64,000 nucleotides of DNA from Bog-473 sp963766995 (GCA_963766995.1 CAVYCE010000003.1:868001-932000), one strand, 5' to 3'; numbered from the stretch's first letter, positions 1-9,194 are shown. The notes: a model not told the origin generated them from the letters alone. Numbers and translations: made by a program.

Positions 1-777
1 CGTCATGCCCCCAATGCGGCAGAAGGTGGTGACGATCTGACCGGCCCACCGGGGCCACAGCTCGCGGAACTCACCGTCGTCTACGACCGCTCGGATCACG
101 TCCCGTACGTCGTAGGTGGCGGCCTTGCGCTCGGGGATCACCTCTCGCAGTTCGGGAGTGGAGCGCAGCACCGGATCGCCCACTGAGGCCACCAGGGGCA
201 GTTCGTCGGTGTGTTGGGGCAGGTATTCGAGCAGCTCGGCCACGGCGCCTTCAACATCTTCGGACTCGACGGCGCACAAGCCGCTGGACTTGGCGTGCAT
301 GGCCACGCCGCCCAGTTCCCGCAGTCCGATTTGAATGCCAGTGAAATCAGCCACCATCTGCGGGCCCGAAACGAAGGCCACGGCTTCTGAATTCATGACC
401 ACCAGATCCGACATACCGAGGAGAAGGGCGGGGCCTGACACCACCGGACCAATGACGGCAGAGATCACTGGCACCACGCCGCTGCAGCGAGCGATGGCCG
501 CGGCGGCAATACCCCAGCCGTGCAGGGCGGCCACTCCGTCTAGGACGTCGGCACCGCTCGAGGCCACAATGAGTACAAGGGGGATGCGCAGCTGACGAGC
601 CAAGTCGGCCGCGGCCGCCATTCGAAGGCCATCAGCGTGGGACAGAGCACCTCGTCGGGCCGAAGAGGAGGCTCGGGCGATGATGACATTTCGTCCACCC
701 ATGCGCCCAATACCGGCCGTGACCGATCCGGACGTGCCTTTGCCGATTCCGATGTGATCGGCGACGCGCGAGCTCAC
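1..777 (-). CDS. Biotin-dependent carboxylase carboxyltransferase subunit (partial, 3' end beyond window)
   Basis: Translation of the minus strand gives a crotonase-fold carboxyltransferase: a GIGRMGGRNVIIARA segment near the N-terminus, then a long ClpP/crotonase-like alpha/beta region with VISAVIGPVVSGPALLLGMSD and an AMHAKSSGLCAVE stretch. These are typical of acetyl/propionyl-CoA carboxylase beta-type subunits, which transfer carboxyl from carboxybiotin to an acyl-CoA. The frame is closed upstream by a TGA inside moaC. The only usual start after it is GTG at 777, so the protein lacks the longer N-terminal part of full PCC beta chains. It follows moaC by 46 bp on the same strand. The acyl-CoA substrate cannot be told from sequence. 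The gene runs off the left edge of the window. Confidence 0.75.
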   Translation of the reverse strand, partial: MSSRVADHIGIGKGTSGSVTAGIGRMGGRNVIIARASSSARRGALSHADGLRMAAAADLARQLRIPLVLIVASSGADVLDGVAALHGWGIAAAAIARCSGVVPVISAVIGPVVSGPALLLGMSDLVVMNSEAVAFVSGPQMVADFTGIQIGLRELGGVAMHAKSSGLCAVESEDVEGAVAELLEYLPQHTDELPLVASVGDPVLRSTPELREVIPERKAATYDVRDVIRAVVDDGEFRELWPRWAGQIVTTFCRIGGMT

Positions 778-823
778 TGCTGCAGAATCTAGGTCCCACG
801 CCCGGCGCAGGATGGCGTGATCG

Positions 824-1312
824 CTACAGGCGGGATTCGGGGCGGCGCCACGGGCCGGAACGGCCGCCTGACTTCTCCCACAGCGCCACGTTCTCCACCG
901 TCATGCTGCGATCTGAGGACTTGCACATGTCATAGATGGTGAGGGCGGCCACGGTGCAGGCCGTCATGGCTTCCATTTCAACCCCCGTGCGATCGACGGT
1001 CTCCACCTGGGCCTCCACCTCGACATAGTCGTCGCCGATGGAGAAATTGACGGCAATGGAGCCCACCAGCACCGGATGGCACATAGGGATGAGCTCGGCA
1101 GTGCGCTTGGCCGCCTGTATGCCCGCAATGCGGGCTGCGGCCAGCACGTCACCCTTGGTAATGGCGTTGTTGGCCACCAGCGTGGTGGTCTCCGGCAGCA
1201 TCGACACCTTGCATCGGGCCAGCGCTCGCCGGTGAGTGGGCTCCCTCGGGGTGACGTCGACCATGCGGGCACCGCCTAGCGGGTCGAGATGGGCCAGGCT
1301 GCGCTCGGACAC
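824..1312 (-). CDS. moaC: Cyclic pyranopterin monophosphate synthase MoaC
   Basis: MoaC converts the GTP-derived 3',8-cyclic intermediate into cyclic pyranopterin monophosphate in molybdenum cofactor synthesis. The product shows the family hallmarks in order: LAHLDPLGGARMVDV at the start, KGDVLAAARIAGIQAAKRT, the substrate-pocket LIPMCHPV, then VETVDRTGVEMEAMTA and YDMCKSSDRSM. The frame is open to 1387 (GTG), but the GTG at 1312 gives 162 residues, the usual MoaC size, and starts just before the conserved LAHLD. The upstream 25 codons look non-conserved. The gene is divergent from the FmdB-type gene, with a very short shared promoter region. No other Mo-cofactor gene is in view. Confidence 0.9.
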   Translation of the reverse strand: MSERSLAHLDPLGGARMVDVTPREPTHRRALARCKVSMLPETTTLVANNAITKGDVLAAARIAGIQAAKRTAELIPMCHPVLVGSIAVNFSIGDDYVEVEAQVETVDRTGVEMEAMTACTVAALTIYDMCKSSDRSMTVENVALWEKSGGRSGPWRRPESRL

Positions 1313-1421
1313 GAAGGGACAGTGTACGAGGTTGCCACGCCAGGCAGGAACGGCTGACCCATCGCGGCCTTCGGGTAGAGTTGGCACTCGACCATAGAGA
1401 GTGCCAATCGGAGGAGGGACA

Positions 1422-1754
1422 TTGCCGACCTATGAATACGCCTGCACGGCGTGTGGGCACCAGCTCGATGCTGTCCAGAAGTTCTCCGACGACCCGCTGA
1501 CCACCTGCCCAGAGTGCGGTGGCGCCCTGCGGAAGGTCTACGGGGCCGTCGGGATCGCCTTCAAGGGCAGCGGCTTCTACAAGACCGACTCACGGTCCTC
1601 CGGCTCGTCTGGCTCCAAGGCCAAGGACGGCGACAACAAGGAGTCGACGAAGACCGAGACGAAGTCGGACACGACCACCAAGACCGAGACCAAGTCGGAC
1701 ACCTCGACCAAAGAGTCGAAGACACCCGCCTCCACGTCCACACCGGCATCCTGA
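1422..1754 (+). CDS. FmdB/CxxC zinc-ribbon regulatory-type small protein
   Basis: The 110-residue product begins MPTYEYACTACGH and has two CxxC knuckles (CTAC, CPEC) within the first 35 residues, the signature of the FmdB-type putative regulatory zinc ribbon. It continues with the usual KVYGAVGIAFKGSGFY, followed by a low-complexity tail of Lys/Thr/Ser/Glu repeats (about residues 55-110). An ATG lies at 1401, but TTG at 1422 is chosen: it has a strong GGAGGAGGG Shine-Dalgarno sequence a few bases upstream and restores the family's canonical MPTYEY start. The molecular role of the family is not well established; zinc binding is inferred from the cysteines. Confidence 0.85.
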   Translation: MPTYEYACTACGHQLDAVQKFSDDPLTTCPECGGALRKVYGAVGIAFKGSGFYKTDSRSSGSSGSKAKDGDNKESTKTETKSDTTTKTETKSDTSTKESKTPASTSTPAS

Positions 1755-1793
1755 GGTTCAACTCGCTTCATCGGGGGTAGAGATCCACCCATC

Positions 1794-1967
1794 ATGATGG
1801 CCACGGGCTCCTCCCTCTTCCTGGCCATCGTGCTGGGCGTGATTCTGGTTGCCCTGCTGACCGGGTTCCTGGCGGCCCGCTACCGCCAGCGACGACGAGA
1901 GAAGCAGGCGCACGCACTCACCGCGCCCTCACATCCGAACCCGAAGGCCGAGCAGAAACTCTCCTAA
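1794..1967 (+). CDS. Small single-pass membrane protein (57 aa)
   Basis: This short frame starts ATGATG at 1794 and ends TAA at 1967. The product has one clear transmembrane helix (about residues 8-28, LFLAIVLGVILVALLTGFLA). It is followed by a strongly basic juxtamembrane run (RYRQRRREKQ) and a short hydrophilic tail, so N-out/C-in topology is likely. It lies 39 bp after the zinc-ribbon gene on the same strand, with a purine-rich GGGGGTAGAG about 15 bases upstream. No family is recognised. Hydrophobic pattern, position in a gap and absence of a competing frame make it probable but not certain. Confidence 0.5.
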   Translation: MMATGSSLFLAIVLGVILVALLTGFLAARYRQRRREKQAHALTAPSHPNPKAEQKLS

Positions 1968-1980
1968 ACGTCCCAGCGAG

Positions 1981-3339
1981 TTAGGTGCCGCTGAGTTGCA
2001 TGTCGGCGATGGCCAGCGTCTGGCCCGCAGCCATGCCTGGGAGCCATGTGATGTCGCTCCCAATGGCCACCACTGACTGCAGCATGCGCTGCAGCGTCGA
2101 GGCCACGGTGACTTCGCTCACCGGCTCGGCCAGCGCACCACCCCGGATCATGAGGCCTTCTGCACCAACCGAGAAGTCACCACTCACCGGATTCACGCCC
2201 GAATGGATGCCGAATACCGACTGGACGTAGAGGCCCTCACCGACCGAGGCCAGTACTGCCTCGGCATCATGCTGACCCGGGGAAAGGACCAGCGCCCGAC
2301 ATCCGGCCGATGGCGTGCCGGCAAAGCCGCCCCGCACGGCCGATCCGGTCGATGCGGTCTGGGCCCGACGGCCCGCCACGGTGTCGAACACAAACATGCG
2401 GAGCACGCCGTCAGAAATGAGCACGTTGCGCCGGCAGGCCAGCCCTTCGGCATCGTGCGTCGAAGCGCTGAAGGCTTTGGGATTGGTGGGATCGTCGACA
2501 ATCGTCACCGATGCATCGGCCACCGATTCGCCCACACGTCCGGCGAAGATTGAACGTTGTTTGACCACGGCTTCACCGGAGAGGGCCGAGGCCACGACGG
2601 CCAGCAATGAAGACACCACCCGGGGATCAAAGACCACGGTGCACCGGCCCGAGGCGGTCTTGGCGGCGCCCAGCAGACGCGTGGCCCGCAGCGCCGCGTC
2701 CCTGCCCGCCTCGGCTGGGTTCAGGTCCAGCGGTGACCGGCCCACGCTGAAACCGCCGCCGGTTTGCGTGTCGTCACCAGCCGCCGCCATGGCCTCAACC
2801 GAGACAAAGGCCGTCGTGCGCCTCGCCGTCGAGCGGATGCCCGATGTGCTCGCCAGTGCCACCTCGACCCGGCCATCGGAGTAGTCGGCCGAACGAACAC
2901 CACGGATTCTCTTATCGGATCGCACCGCCCGCTCCGTCTCAAGCGCCAGGGCGATCTTCTTGTCCATCGGGGTGGTGGTGACTGCGTCGTGCCACAGTTC
3001 CAGCTCGACCGGCACCACCCCGTCGGGCTGGGCCAGAACGACATGGGGGTCGGGCGTGGCATAGCGAGCGTTGTCGCGGGCATCTTGCAGGGTGGCTTCG
3101 ATCACCGCCTTGTCCAGCGATCCGGCCCAGGCGAATCCCAAGCGGTTGCCTTCCGCCTCGGCCCCTTCGATCACCACCCGGATGCCCACGCCCGAGGAGT
3201 CAGCCGATTTCAGCGACTCCACTTCACCCTCGTAGACCACGACTTCGGTCTCACTGCCTCGAGTCACATAGACCTCAAGACCTTCACCCGGTAGGGCCAG
3301 ATCGACCACCGAGGCAGCCAACTCGTTGAGATCGCTCAC
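1981..3339 (-). CDS. TldE/PmbA family metallopeptidase subunit
   Basis: This 452-residue protein matches the PmbA/TldE branch of the TldD/TldE (PF01523-type) family. Features: SADSSGVGIRVVIEG near the N-terminus, a variable middle, and a C-terminal domain with FGIHSGVNPVSGDFSVGAEGLMIRGG and DMQLSGT. Like other TldE chains it lacks the HExxxH zinc motif, which its partner supplies. In characterised systems TldD and TldE form a heterodimeric protease that processes small peptides and degrades unfolded peptides. The GTG start at 3339 overlaps the TAG stop of the upstream tldD by one base, so the two are translationally coupled. The product partners the preceding gene. Confidence 0.9.
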   Translation of the reverse strand: MSDLNELAASVVDLALPGEGLEVYVTRGSETEVVVYEGEVESLKSADSSGVGIRVVIEGAEAEGNRLGFAWAGSLDKAVIEATLQDARDNARYATPDPHVVLAQPDGVVPVELELWHDAVTTTPMDKKIALALETERAVRSDKRIRGVRSADYSDGRVEVALASTSGIRSTARRTTAFVSVEAMAAAGDDTQTGGGFSVGRSPLDLNPAEAGRDAALRATRLLGAAKTASGRCTVVFDPRVVSSLLAVVASALSGEAVVKQRSIFAGRVGESVADASVTIVDDPTNPKAFSASTHDAEGLACRRNVLISDGVLRMFVFDTVAGRRAQTASTGSAVRGGFAGTPSAGCRALVLSPGQHDAEAVLASVGEGLYVQSVFGIHSGVNPVSGDFSVGAEGLMIRGGALAEPVSEVTVASTLQRMLQSVVAIGSDITWLPGMAAGQTLAIADMQLSGT

Positions 3340-4736
3340 TATGCCGTTCCGCCCAACGTGACGCCGGTGATGCGCAGCGTGGCCTGGCCGCAGCCGACGG
3401 GCACGCTCTGACCGTCCTTGCCGCAGGTGCCAGGCGTCATGTCGAAATCGTCGGCCACTGCGTCGATTCGTCGAAGCACCTCGGGCCCATTGCCGATGAG
3501 GTTGGCATCACGTAGGGCTTCGGTGATGCGGCCGTTCTCAATGAGATAGGCCTCGGTAGTTCCGAACACAAAGTCCCCGGTGGCCGTATTGACCTGCCCG
3601 CCCCCCAACTTCTTCACGTACACGCCGTGAGGCGTCTGAGCCACAATCTCGTCGGCATTCTCCGTGCCACCAAGCAAGTACGTGTTCGTCATGCGCACCA
3701 TGGGCAGGTGTTGATAGCTCTGGCGCCGACCATTTCCCGACGACGTGCGACCCTTCTTGCGGGCCCGCAGCCAATCCCACATGTAGTCGGTGAGCACACC
3801 GTTCTCGATCAGCACATTGCGCCCCGGTGCATGCCCCTCGTCATCGACGGCGAAATTGCCCCATTCGCCGGCGACCGTGCCGTCGTCCACCAAAGTCACC
3901 AACGGGCTGGCCACCAAGCTGCCGATCTGCCCGGCGTACACCGAAGCCTCTTTGGCCACGAGGTCCGCCTCCAGCCCGTGGCCGCACGCCTCGTGGAAGA
4001 GGATGCCGCCGCTGCCGCCAGCCAGCACAATCGGCACTTCGCCCGACGGAGCGGGACGGGCCGAGAGCTTGGCCAGAGCCCGCGCCGCTGCGGTGCGCGC
4101 TATGTCGTCCACATTGTGACGATCGAAGATCTCGTAGCCCTCAGTCCGGGCCAGCGACTCATGCCCGGTTTGCATCCCGGTGTCACCGTTCGCCACGCAC
4201 ACCACTGTGAAACGAGTGCGGACCTGATCGTCTTCGGCCAACAGTCCATCGGAGTTGGCGATCAACACTCGGCGCCGGCTGTCACCACAACCGACTTGCA
4301 CCTGGGTGATGGCATCGCCCATGCCCCGGGCCGCCTCGTCGGCTCGCTGCAAGAGCTCGAGCTTGGCCGCCTTCTCCACCGACGAGGGCAACGTCTTGTT
4401 CCCCCGCCCATGACGCTGCGACGGGCCGAGGGCGACGGTGCGAACCTTGCCCCCTCCCTGGCGAGCCACCGCGGCGGCAGCACTGGCTGCTTCGAGCAGG
4501 CCAGCCTCGCTGAGGTCGGCCGTGTGAGCGAAGCCTGTGGTCTCACCCACCACCACTCGGATACCCGCCCCCCTCGATCGCCCGGAGGAGAGCTCCTCGA
4601 TTTTGCGGTCGTCCAGCATGGCGCTCCCCGAGACGCTGTCCTCGGCGAAGACTTCGGCCATGTCCCCGCCCCGCTCCAAGGCCGATGACAGCACTCGTTG
4701 CAGCACGTCGCTCTCAATCAGTGAGGTGTCGGTCAC
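3339..4736 (-). CDS. tldD: TldD family zinc metallopeptidase
   Basis: The product has SRGAGIRVVVGETTGFAHT near residue 60 and the catalytic zinc motif HEACGHGLEAD, i.e. HExxxH. It ends with GKDGQSVPVGCGQATLRITGV, the conserved TldD tail. It is the active subunit of a TldD/TldE protease with the downstream gene, which overlaps it by one base. The frame is open to 5015, but GTG at 4736 (MTDTSLIESD) gives 465 residues, typical of TldD. The upstream extension is antisense to the divergent thioesterase gene, so it is rejected. Start codons of this gene and the divergent gene are only about 20 bp apart. Confidence 0.92.
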   Translation of the reverse strand: MTDTSLIESDVLQRVLSSALERGGDMAEVFAEDSVSGSAMLDDRKIEELSSGRSRGAGIRVVVGETTGFAHTADLSEAGLLEAASAAAAVARQGGGKVRTVALGPSQRHGRGNKTLPSSVEKAAKLELLQRADEAARGMGDAITQVQVGCGDSRRRVLIANSDGLLAEDDQVRTRFTVVCVANGDTGMQTGHESLARTEGYEIFDRHNVDDIARTAAARALAKLSARPAPSGEVPIVLAGGSGGILFHEACGHGLEADLVAKEASVYAGQIGSLVASPLVTLVDDGTVAGEWGNFAVDDEGHAPGRNVLIENGVLTDYMWDWLRARKKGRTSSGNGRRQSYQHLPMVRMTNTYLLGGTENADEIVAQTPHGVYVKKLGGGQVNTATGDFVFGTTEAYLIENGRITEALRDANLIGNGPEVLRRIDAVADDFDMTPGTCGKDGQSVPVGCGQATLRITGVTLGGTA

Positions 4737-4755
4737 GGGCGGTATCGTAATCGCC

Positions 4756-5199
4756 GTGCCTAAGTCTTCCTCCGAGCTCCAGACGGCTGCGGGGCACCCC
4801 CCGCACGCCGGCCTGACCGCACAACTCGAGCTCACGGTGAGCGAGGAGGACACGGCGGAACACTTCCGCTCGGGCAACGTCCCCGTACTGGCCACCCCCC
4901 GCCTGATCGCCCTGTGTGAGGAAGCGACCTGCCGGGCTACCGATGGACACCTGACTTCGGCCCAGTCTTCGGTGGCCACCCGCGTGCAGTTCGACCACGT
5001 GGCTCCAGTGGCCATCGGCTACGTGGTGATGGCTGAAGCCACGCTGGTCAAAGTGGAAGGTCGGCGCCTCGTCTTCACCGTGTCGGCCGCCCGCCTCGAC
5101 ACCGACGGCGGCGGCCTCGTCGGTGCCGGGCGCGTGACACGCGTCCTGGTGGACGAGGCCGCATTCTTGGCCAAGGCCGGCGCCACCGGCGCATCCTGA
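4756..5199 (+). CDS. Hotdog-fold thioesterase, FlK-like
   Basis: The 147-residue product resembles the fluoroacetyl-CoA thioesterase (FlK)/hotdog group. Visible features are LELTVSEEDTAEHFRSGNVPVLATPRL followed by ALCEEATCRATDGHL and SSVATRVQFDHVAPVAIG. These correspond to the catalytic Glu/Thr-containing helix and the H/D region of the family. It probably hydrolyses a small acyl-CoA; fluoroacetyl-CoA specificity is not implied. GTG at 4756 is preferred over an upstream extension to 4537 that is antisense to tldD. It is divergent from tldD and ends 35 bp before an MFS transporter. Confidence 0.75.
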   Translation: MPKSSSELQTAAGHPPHAGLTAQLELTVSEEDTAEHFRSGNVPVLATPRLIALCEEATCRATDGHLTSAQSSVATRVQFDHVAPVAIGYVVMAEATLVKVEGRRLVFTVSAARLDTDGGGLVGAGRVTRVLVDEAAFLAKAGATGAS

Positions 5200-5234
5200 T
5201 CAGTCACCCGGGCACCCGCCCCGGGCGCGACGCC

Positions 5235-6389
5235 TTGGTCGGATCAGGCCCGATTGTCGCTTCCTTCGTCACCTTCGGTCTCTTCTGGGGCAGTTGGGCC
5301 GTCATGGTCTTCAACATCCAGCGCGCCTTTCACCTGTCCGATTCCCAGCTCGGACTGCTGCTGGCATTGGCAGTGGCGCTGGCGGGAATTGCCGGCGCGG
5401 TGGCCGGCCACCTGGCCGACCGAGTGGGGGCACGGCGGCTGTTATGGATCTCGCTGTTCACCTGGGCCGTGTTGCTCGTGCTCATGAGCGTGACCCATGA
5501 CCGCTGGGCCTTTGTCGGTGCCCTTGTTCTGGTCGAGATGGCCGGAGGGTGCATCGATACCGGCATGAATGCGGAGGTCACCCATCGGCTGGACGGGCAG
5601 CCGGGTGCCCTCGTCCGTTTCCATTCCCTCTTCAACGGAGGAGCGCTGACCGGTGCTGCGGCGGCCGGGATCATCATTCATGCCGGCATCTCGTGGCGGT
5701 GGGTGTGGCCCGGCGTGGCGTTAGTGGCCCTGACCGTCGGCGTGTGGACGTTGATCACCGACTCAGGGCAAGCCCTGGGTGGTCGGGCCTTGGGTGGTGC
5801 GAGTTCGCATCCGGTTCGCCGCATCCGGGCCGACGGGCTCTTGACCCTGCTGGCCGTGTTCGCTTTGGCCGAGGTGACCGAAGGAGGGGTGGACACCTGG
5901 GGCGTGCTCTATCTCCGAAACCATCTGGCTACCGGGGTATTGCTCGGGGCGGGAGCGTATGTCGTGGGCCAATCGGTGGCAGCGACGACTCGAGGGGCCG
6001 GGGGCCCCGTGATCGGGCGCCTATCGGCCCGGGGTGCGCTGATCGCTGGTGGCTGCATTGCCGGCGGCGGCATCCTGCTCGAATCCGCCTCCCCACTCTC
6101 CGTGGTGGCGGCCATCGGGCTGGCCCTCGGGGCGGGCGGTGCCTCTCTGTTTTGGCCCCTGGTTATGAGCACCGTGAGCCAGCAGGCCAGCCAGGTCGTC
6201 AGCGCCGTCGGCGCCTTCACCGCAGCCGGTTACATCGGCTGGGTAGCCGGTGCGCCCCTGGTGGGCTGGATCTCGCAGACGTATGGCCCAGAACACGGCT
6301 TACAGCTTCTCGCCGTGGCGGCCCTGGCCGTAGCGCTGGTGGCCGTCTTCCAGCGGCGGCGCAGACCGGATCCTGAGCGCACGGGGTAG
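5235..6389 (+). CDS. MFS transporter (YbjJ/fucose-permease-like)
   Basis: The 384-residue protein has about twelve hydrophobic helices. It carries the MFS loop 2-3 signature GHLADRVGARRL and the segment GGCIDTGMNAEV...LVRFHSLFNGGALTGA, which recalls the YbjJ/sugar-permease type subgroup with its N-A and H-x-x-F/N-G motifs. The substrate is unknown. The start is TTG at 5235: there is no in-frame ATG until within the first helix, and the first 15 residues are already membrane-like. It sits between the thioesterase and dxs on the same strand, 15 bp before dxs, so co-transcription with dxs is plausible. Confidence 0.8.
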   Translation: MVGSGPIVASFVTFGLFWGSWAVMVFNIQRAFHLSDSQLGLLLALAVALAGIAGAVAGHLADRVGARRLLWISLFTWAVLLVLMSVTHDRWAFVGALVLVEMAGGCIDTGMNAEVTHRLDGQPGALVRFHSLFNGGALTGAAAAGIIIHAGISWRWVWPGVALVALTVGVWTLITDSGQALGGRALGGASSHPVRRIRADGLLTLLAVFALAEVTEGGVDTWGVLYLRNHLATGVLLGAGAYVVGQSVAATTRGAGGPVIGRLSARGALIAGGCIAGGGILLESASPLSVVAAIGLALGAGGASLFWPLVMSTVSQQASQVVSAVGAFTAAGYIGWVAGAPLVGWISQTYGPEHGLQLLAVAALAVALVAVFQRRRRPDPERTG

Positions 6390-6404
6390 CGTGGAGCGAT
6401 CGCC

Positions 6405-8399
6405 ATGATCCTCCAGAGCATCGAAACGCCAGCGGACATCAAGTCGCTGACCCACGAACAACTGAACGAGTTGGCCGGTGAGATCCGGAACTTCATCATC
6501 GAGTCGGTCACCACCACTGGAGGCCATCTCGGATCCAACCTCGGTGCCGTCGAGTTGACCTTGGCCGTACACCGCGTCTTCGATTCACCCCGTGACATCA
6601 TCCTGTGGGACACGGGACATCAGGCCTACGTACACAAGCTGCTGACTGGTCGACGCTTCGGATTCAAGTCGCTCAAGCAGGCCGGTGGCATGTCCGGCTA
6701 CCCGAATCGAGCCGAATCCGAGCATGATTGGGTTGAAAACAGTCACGCGTCGACGGCTTTGTCGTACGCCCATGGCATGGCCAATGCACTCCTGCTGCAA
6801 GGCCAGAGCTCGGAGCGCAGTGTGGTGGCCGTCGTCGGCGACGGCGCACTCACCGGCGGAATGGCCTACGAGGCGCTGAACAACCTCGGGCATTCCGGTC
6901 GCCGGGTTGTCGTCGTGCTCAACGACAATGGTCGGTCGTATGCGCCGACGGTGTCGCATTTGTCCCAGAGCCTCACCAGCCTTCGTCTGAACCCGACGTA
7001 TATGCACACGCGCGAGCGGCTGCGCAATCGGCTACGCGATCTCCCGGCGTTTGGTCCGCTGGCCTATTCCGGTGTGCACTCTGTGGCCAGTGCCCTGCGC
7101 GAAATGGTGGCGCCACACACTTTCTTCGAAGCGCTCGGCGTGCGCTACGCCGGACCAATTGACGGGCACGACATTGAGGGGATGGAGCAGGCCTTCACCC
7201 ACGCCGCCACCTGGGACGGGCCCATCGTGGTCCACGTGTTGACCCAGAAAGGCCGCGGCTACGCCCCGGCCGAAGAGGACGACGTGCAACGCCTGCACGA
7301 CGTACGGGCCCCCAAATCGCCTGCCCTCGAGAACGCCGTCGGGAGTTCGGCCGGAGTGGCCGTGGGTGGCTCAGGCGTCGGCGACGCCGGCGGCCTCACC
7401 TCGCTCGACTCGTCATCCGAGAACTCGCCCATCGGGTCGCCCCACTGGGCTGCCACCTATGGCGATGCCTTTACTCGAGCGCTGCTCGACGCCGCCGAAG
7501 AGGACGAGCGGATCGTGGCCTTGACTGCCGCCATGCCCGGCCCCACCGGATTGTTACCGTTCCAGGCTCGCTTTCCGGAGCGCTTCTTCGACGTGGGCAT
7601 CGCCGAGCAGCACGAAGTGACCTCAGCCGCTGGCATGGCCATGGCCGGTCTACGCCCCGTGGTGGCGGTGTACTCCACGTTCTTCAGCCGATCCTTCGAC
7701 CAGGCCAACCTCGATGTCGGACTGCACCACTGCCCCGTCACCTTCGTCTTGGACCGAGCCGGCATCACCGGCGACGATGGCCCCAGTCACCACGGCATCC
7801 TCGACATGGCGTTGGCCCTCTCCATCCCGGGCATGGCCGTCTTCGCCCCATCAGCCGCCGAAGAGGTGGGTCCGATGTTCCGCACGGCACTCTCGCTTGA
7901 GGGTCCGGCTGTCATCCGCTTCCCCAAAACGGCGCCCCGCCATATCGCGCCCAGCGACGTAGGGCACGGACTGCAAGCTCGTCAGCTGCGGCAGGGCGAC
8001 GGATCGGTCTGTCTGCTCGGTGTCGGCAAATTGGTCGAGTCCTGCCTGGAGGCGGCATGTGTGCTGGCCGCCGAGGGCATCGAGGCCACGGTGTGGGACG
8101 TTCGAGTGGTCTCCCCGCCTGATCCGGCCATGCTCTACGATGCAGCGCGGCACCAACTTGTGGTGACGGCCGAGGACGGGGTACGCCACGGCGGGGCCGG
8201 AGCGTTCCTCCTCGATGCCATGGCGAGCGAAACACTCAGTGGTCAGGTGCCTGCCACGCGCGTGCTCGGCGTTCCCCGCCAGTACCTAGCGCAGGGCAAG
8301 GCCGACGAGATTTTGCGCAATCTTGGACTCGACGGCGCGGGCATCGCCGAGAGCGTGCGGCGCGCCCATCGGCCGGCGGCGGTACATCCTCAGGCCTGA
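6405..8399 (+). CDS. dxs: 1-deoxy-D-xylulose-5-phosphate synthase
   Basis: DXS condenses pyruvate and glyceraldehyde 3-phosphate to DXP, the first step of the MEP isoprenoid pathway. The 664-residue product has the thiamine-diphosphate motif GDGALTGG (145-152) with NDN at 173-175, and HLGSNLGAVELT and WDTGHQAYVHKLLTGR in the N-terminal domain. It also has AGPIDGHD, and the transketolase-like central domain with FPERFFDVGIAEQH and HHGILDM. It is slightly longer than the usual 620-640 residues because of a Gly/Ser-rich linker at about residues 310-345. ATG at 6405 follows the MFS stop by 15 bp; no strong Shine-Dalgarno sequence is visible. It is convergent with the next gene, 10 bp apart. Confidence 0.97.
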   Translation: MILQSIETPADIKSLTHEQLNELAGEIRNFIIESVTTTGGHLGSNLGAVELTLAVHRVFDSPRDIILWDTGHQAYVHKLLTGRRFGFKSLKQAGGMSGYPNRAESEHDWVENSHASTALSYAHGMANALLLQGQSSERSVVAVVGDGALTGGMAYEALNNLGHSGRRVVVVLNDNGRSYAPTVSHLSQSLTSLRLNPTYMHTRERLRNRLRDLPAFGPLAYSGVHSVASALREMVAPHTFFEALGVRYAGPIDGHDIEGMEQAFTHAATWDGPIVVHVLTQKGRGYAPAEEDDVQRLHDVRAPKSPALENAVGSSAGVAVGGSGVGDAGGLTSLDSSSENSPIGSPHWAATYGDAFTRALLDAAEEDERIVALTAAMPGPTGLLPFQARFPERFFDVGIAEQHEVTSAAGMAMAGLRPVVAVYSTFFSRSFDQANLDVGLHHCPVTFVLDRAGITGDDGPSHHGILDMALALSIPGMAVFAPSAAEEVGPMFRTALSLEGPAVIRFPKTAPRHIAPSDVGHGLQARQLRQGDGSVCLLGVGKLVESCLEAACVLAAEGIEATVWDVRVVSPPDPAMLYDAARHQLVVTAEDGVRHGGAGAFLLDAMASETLSGQVPATRVLGVPRQYLAQGKADEILRNLGLDGAGIAESVRRAHRPAAVHPQA

Positions 8400-8409
8400 T
8401 GCTCAGGCC

Positions 8410-9153
8410 TCAAGCCCGATTGGCTCCGTTCGCTCGCACGAAGTCATTGACGGTGTAATACGCGTCGATGGACTCCCCGGCATCACCCCAGAATCCCTCC
8501 AGTACGTCGTAGGCCATCTGACCCTGGTCGACGTAGTGGTTGTTCACGTCAGTGATCTCAAGTTCGCCCCGACCCGATGGCACGAGGTTCGGAATAATGC
8601 CGAAGACGTCGGCGTCGTAGCAGTAGATCCCAGTCACTCCGAAATTGCTGGCCGGGTGCTCGGGCTTCTCTTCAATGCGCTCGACCTTGCCGTCGGCCGA
8701 CAGCACCGGCACGCCGAGGTGGCGCAGGTGCTCGGGCTCGTCGACCGGCGTGAGCAAAATGCGGGCCCCCACGGGATTGACCGCGAAGGCGTCGACCATG
8801 GGCTTGATGGAGCGTTCCATGACGTTGTCGGCCAGCATGACGAGCACCGGATCGCCGTCGACGAAGCGCTCGGCCAGTCCAAGGGCCTCGGCAATCCCAC
8901 CGGCTTGGCTCTGGTAGGCGTAGGAGAGGCGATCGATGCCCCACTCGTGCCCATTCCCCAGCAGGCGCAGGAACTCGCCGGCATGGGTACCCCCGGTCAC
9001 CAACATGATTTCGTCGATACCGGCCGTCACCAGCGCCTCGATCGACCAGGCGATCATGGGCCGGTCGTAGATCGGCAGCAGGTGCTTGTTGGTGATGCGA
9101 GTGAGCGGGTACAGGCGCGAGCCGGTGCCGCCGGCCAGCAGCACGCCCTTCAT
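8410..9153 (-). CDS. Sugar nucleotidylyltransferase (RmlA-like)
   Basis: The 247-residue product begins MKGVLLAGGTGSRLYPLTR, the nucleotide-binding GGxGxRLxPLT loop of NTP-transferases, followed by NKHLLPIYDRPMI with the catalytic-site lysine. Next come ADNVMERS, the EEKPEHPASNFGVTGIYCYD segment and GRGELEITDVN. This matches short glucose-1-phosphate thymidylyltransferase-type enzymes that make dTDP- or UDP-sugars for envelope glycans. ATG at 9153 is chosen because the conserved GVLLAGG loop must be at the extreme N-terminus; the 110-codon upstream extension is noise. No other rml genes are nearby, so the exact nucleotide and sugar remain open. Confidence 0.85.
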   Translation of the reverse strand: MKGVLLAGGTGSRLYPLTRITNKHLLPIYDRPMIAWSIEALVTAGIDEIMLVTGGTHAGEFLRLLGNGHEWGIDRLSYAYQSQAGGIAEALGLAERFVDGDPVLVMLADNVMERSIKPMVDAFAVNPVGARILLTPVDEPEHLRHLGVPVLSADGKVERIEEKPEHPASNFGVTGIYCYDADVFGIIPNLVPSGRGELEITDVNNHYVDQGQMAYDVLEGFWGDAGESIDAYYTVNDFVRANGANRA

Positions 9154-9194
9154 CGGGCTACCCGCTCTGTCGTGGTCGATCGCATGGGGACTGC

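Noticed and set aside
3627..4688. Long plus-strand frame (353 codons) opposite tldD
   Set aside because: Composition is Arg/His/Pro-rich without motifs, and it is fully antisense to a clear TldD gene with a HExxxH site.
8392..8410. AGGCCT-N7-AGGCCT between convergent dxs and nucleotidylyltransferase genes as terminator
   Set aside because: Only six paired bases, and AGGCCT is self-complementary by itself; too weak to call.
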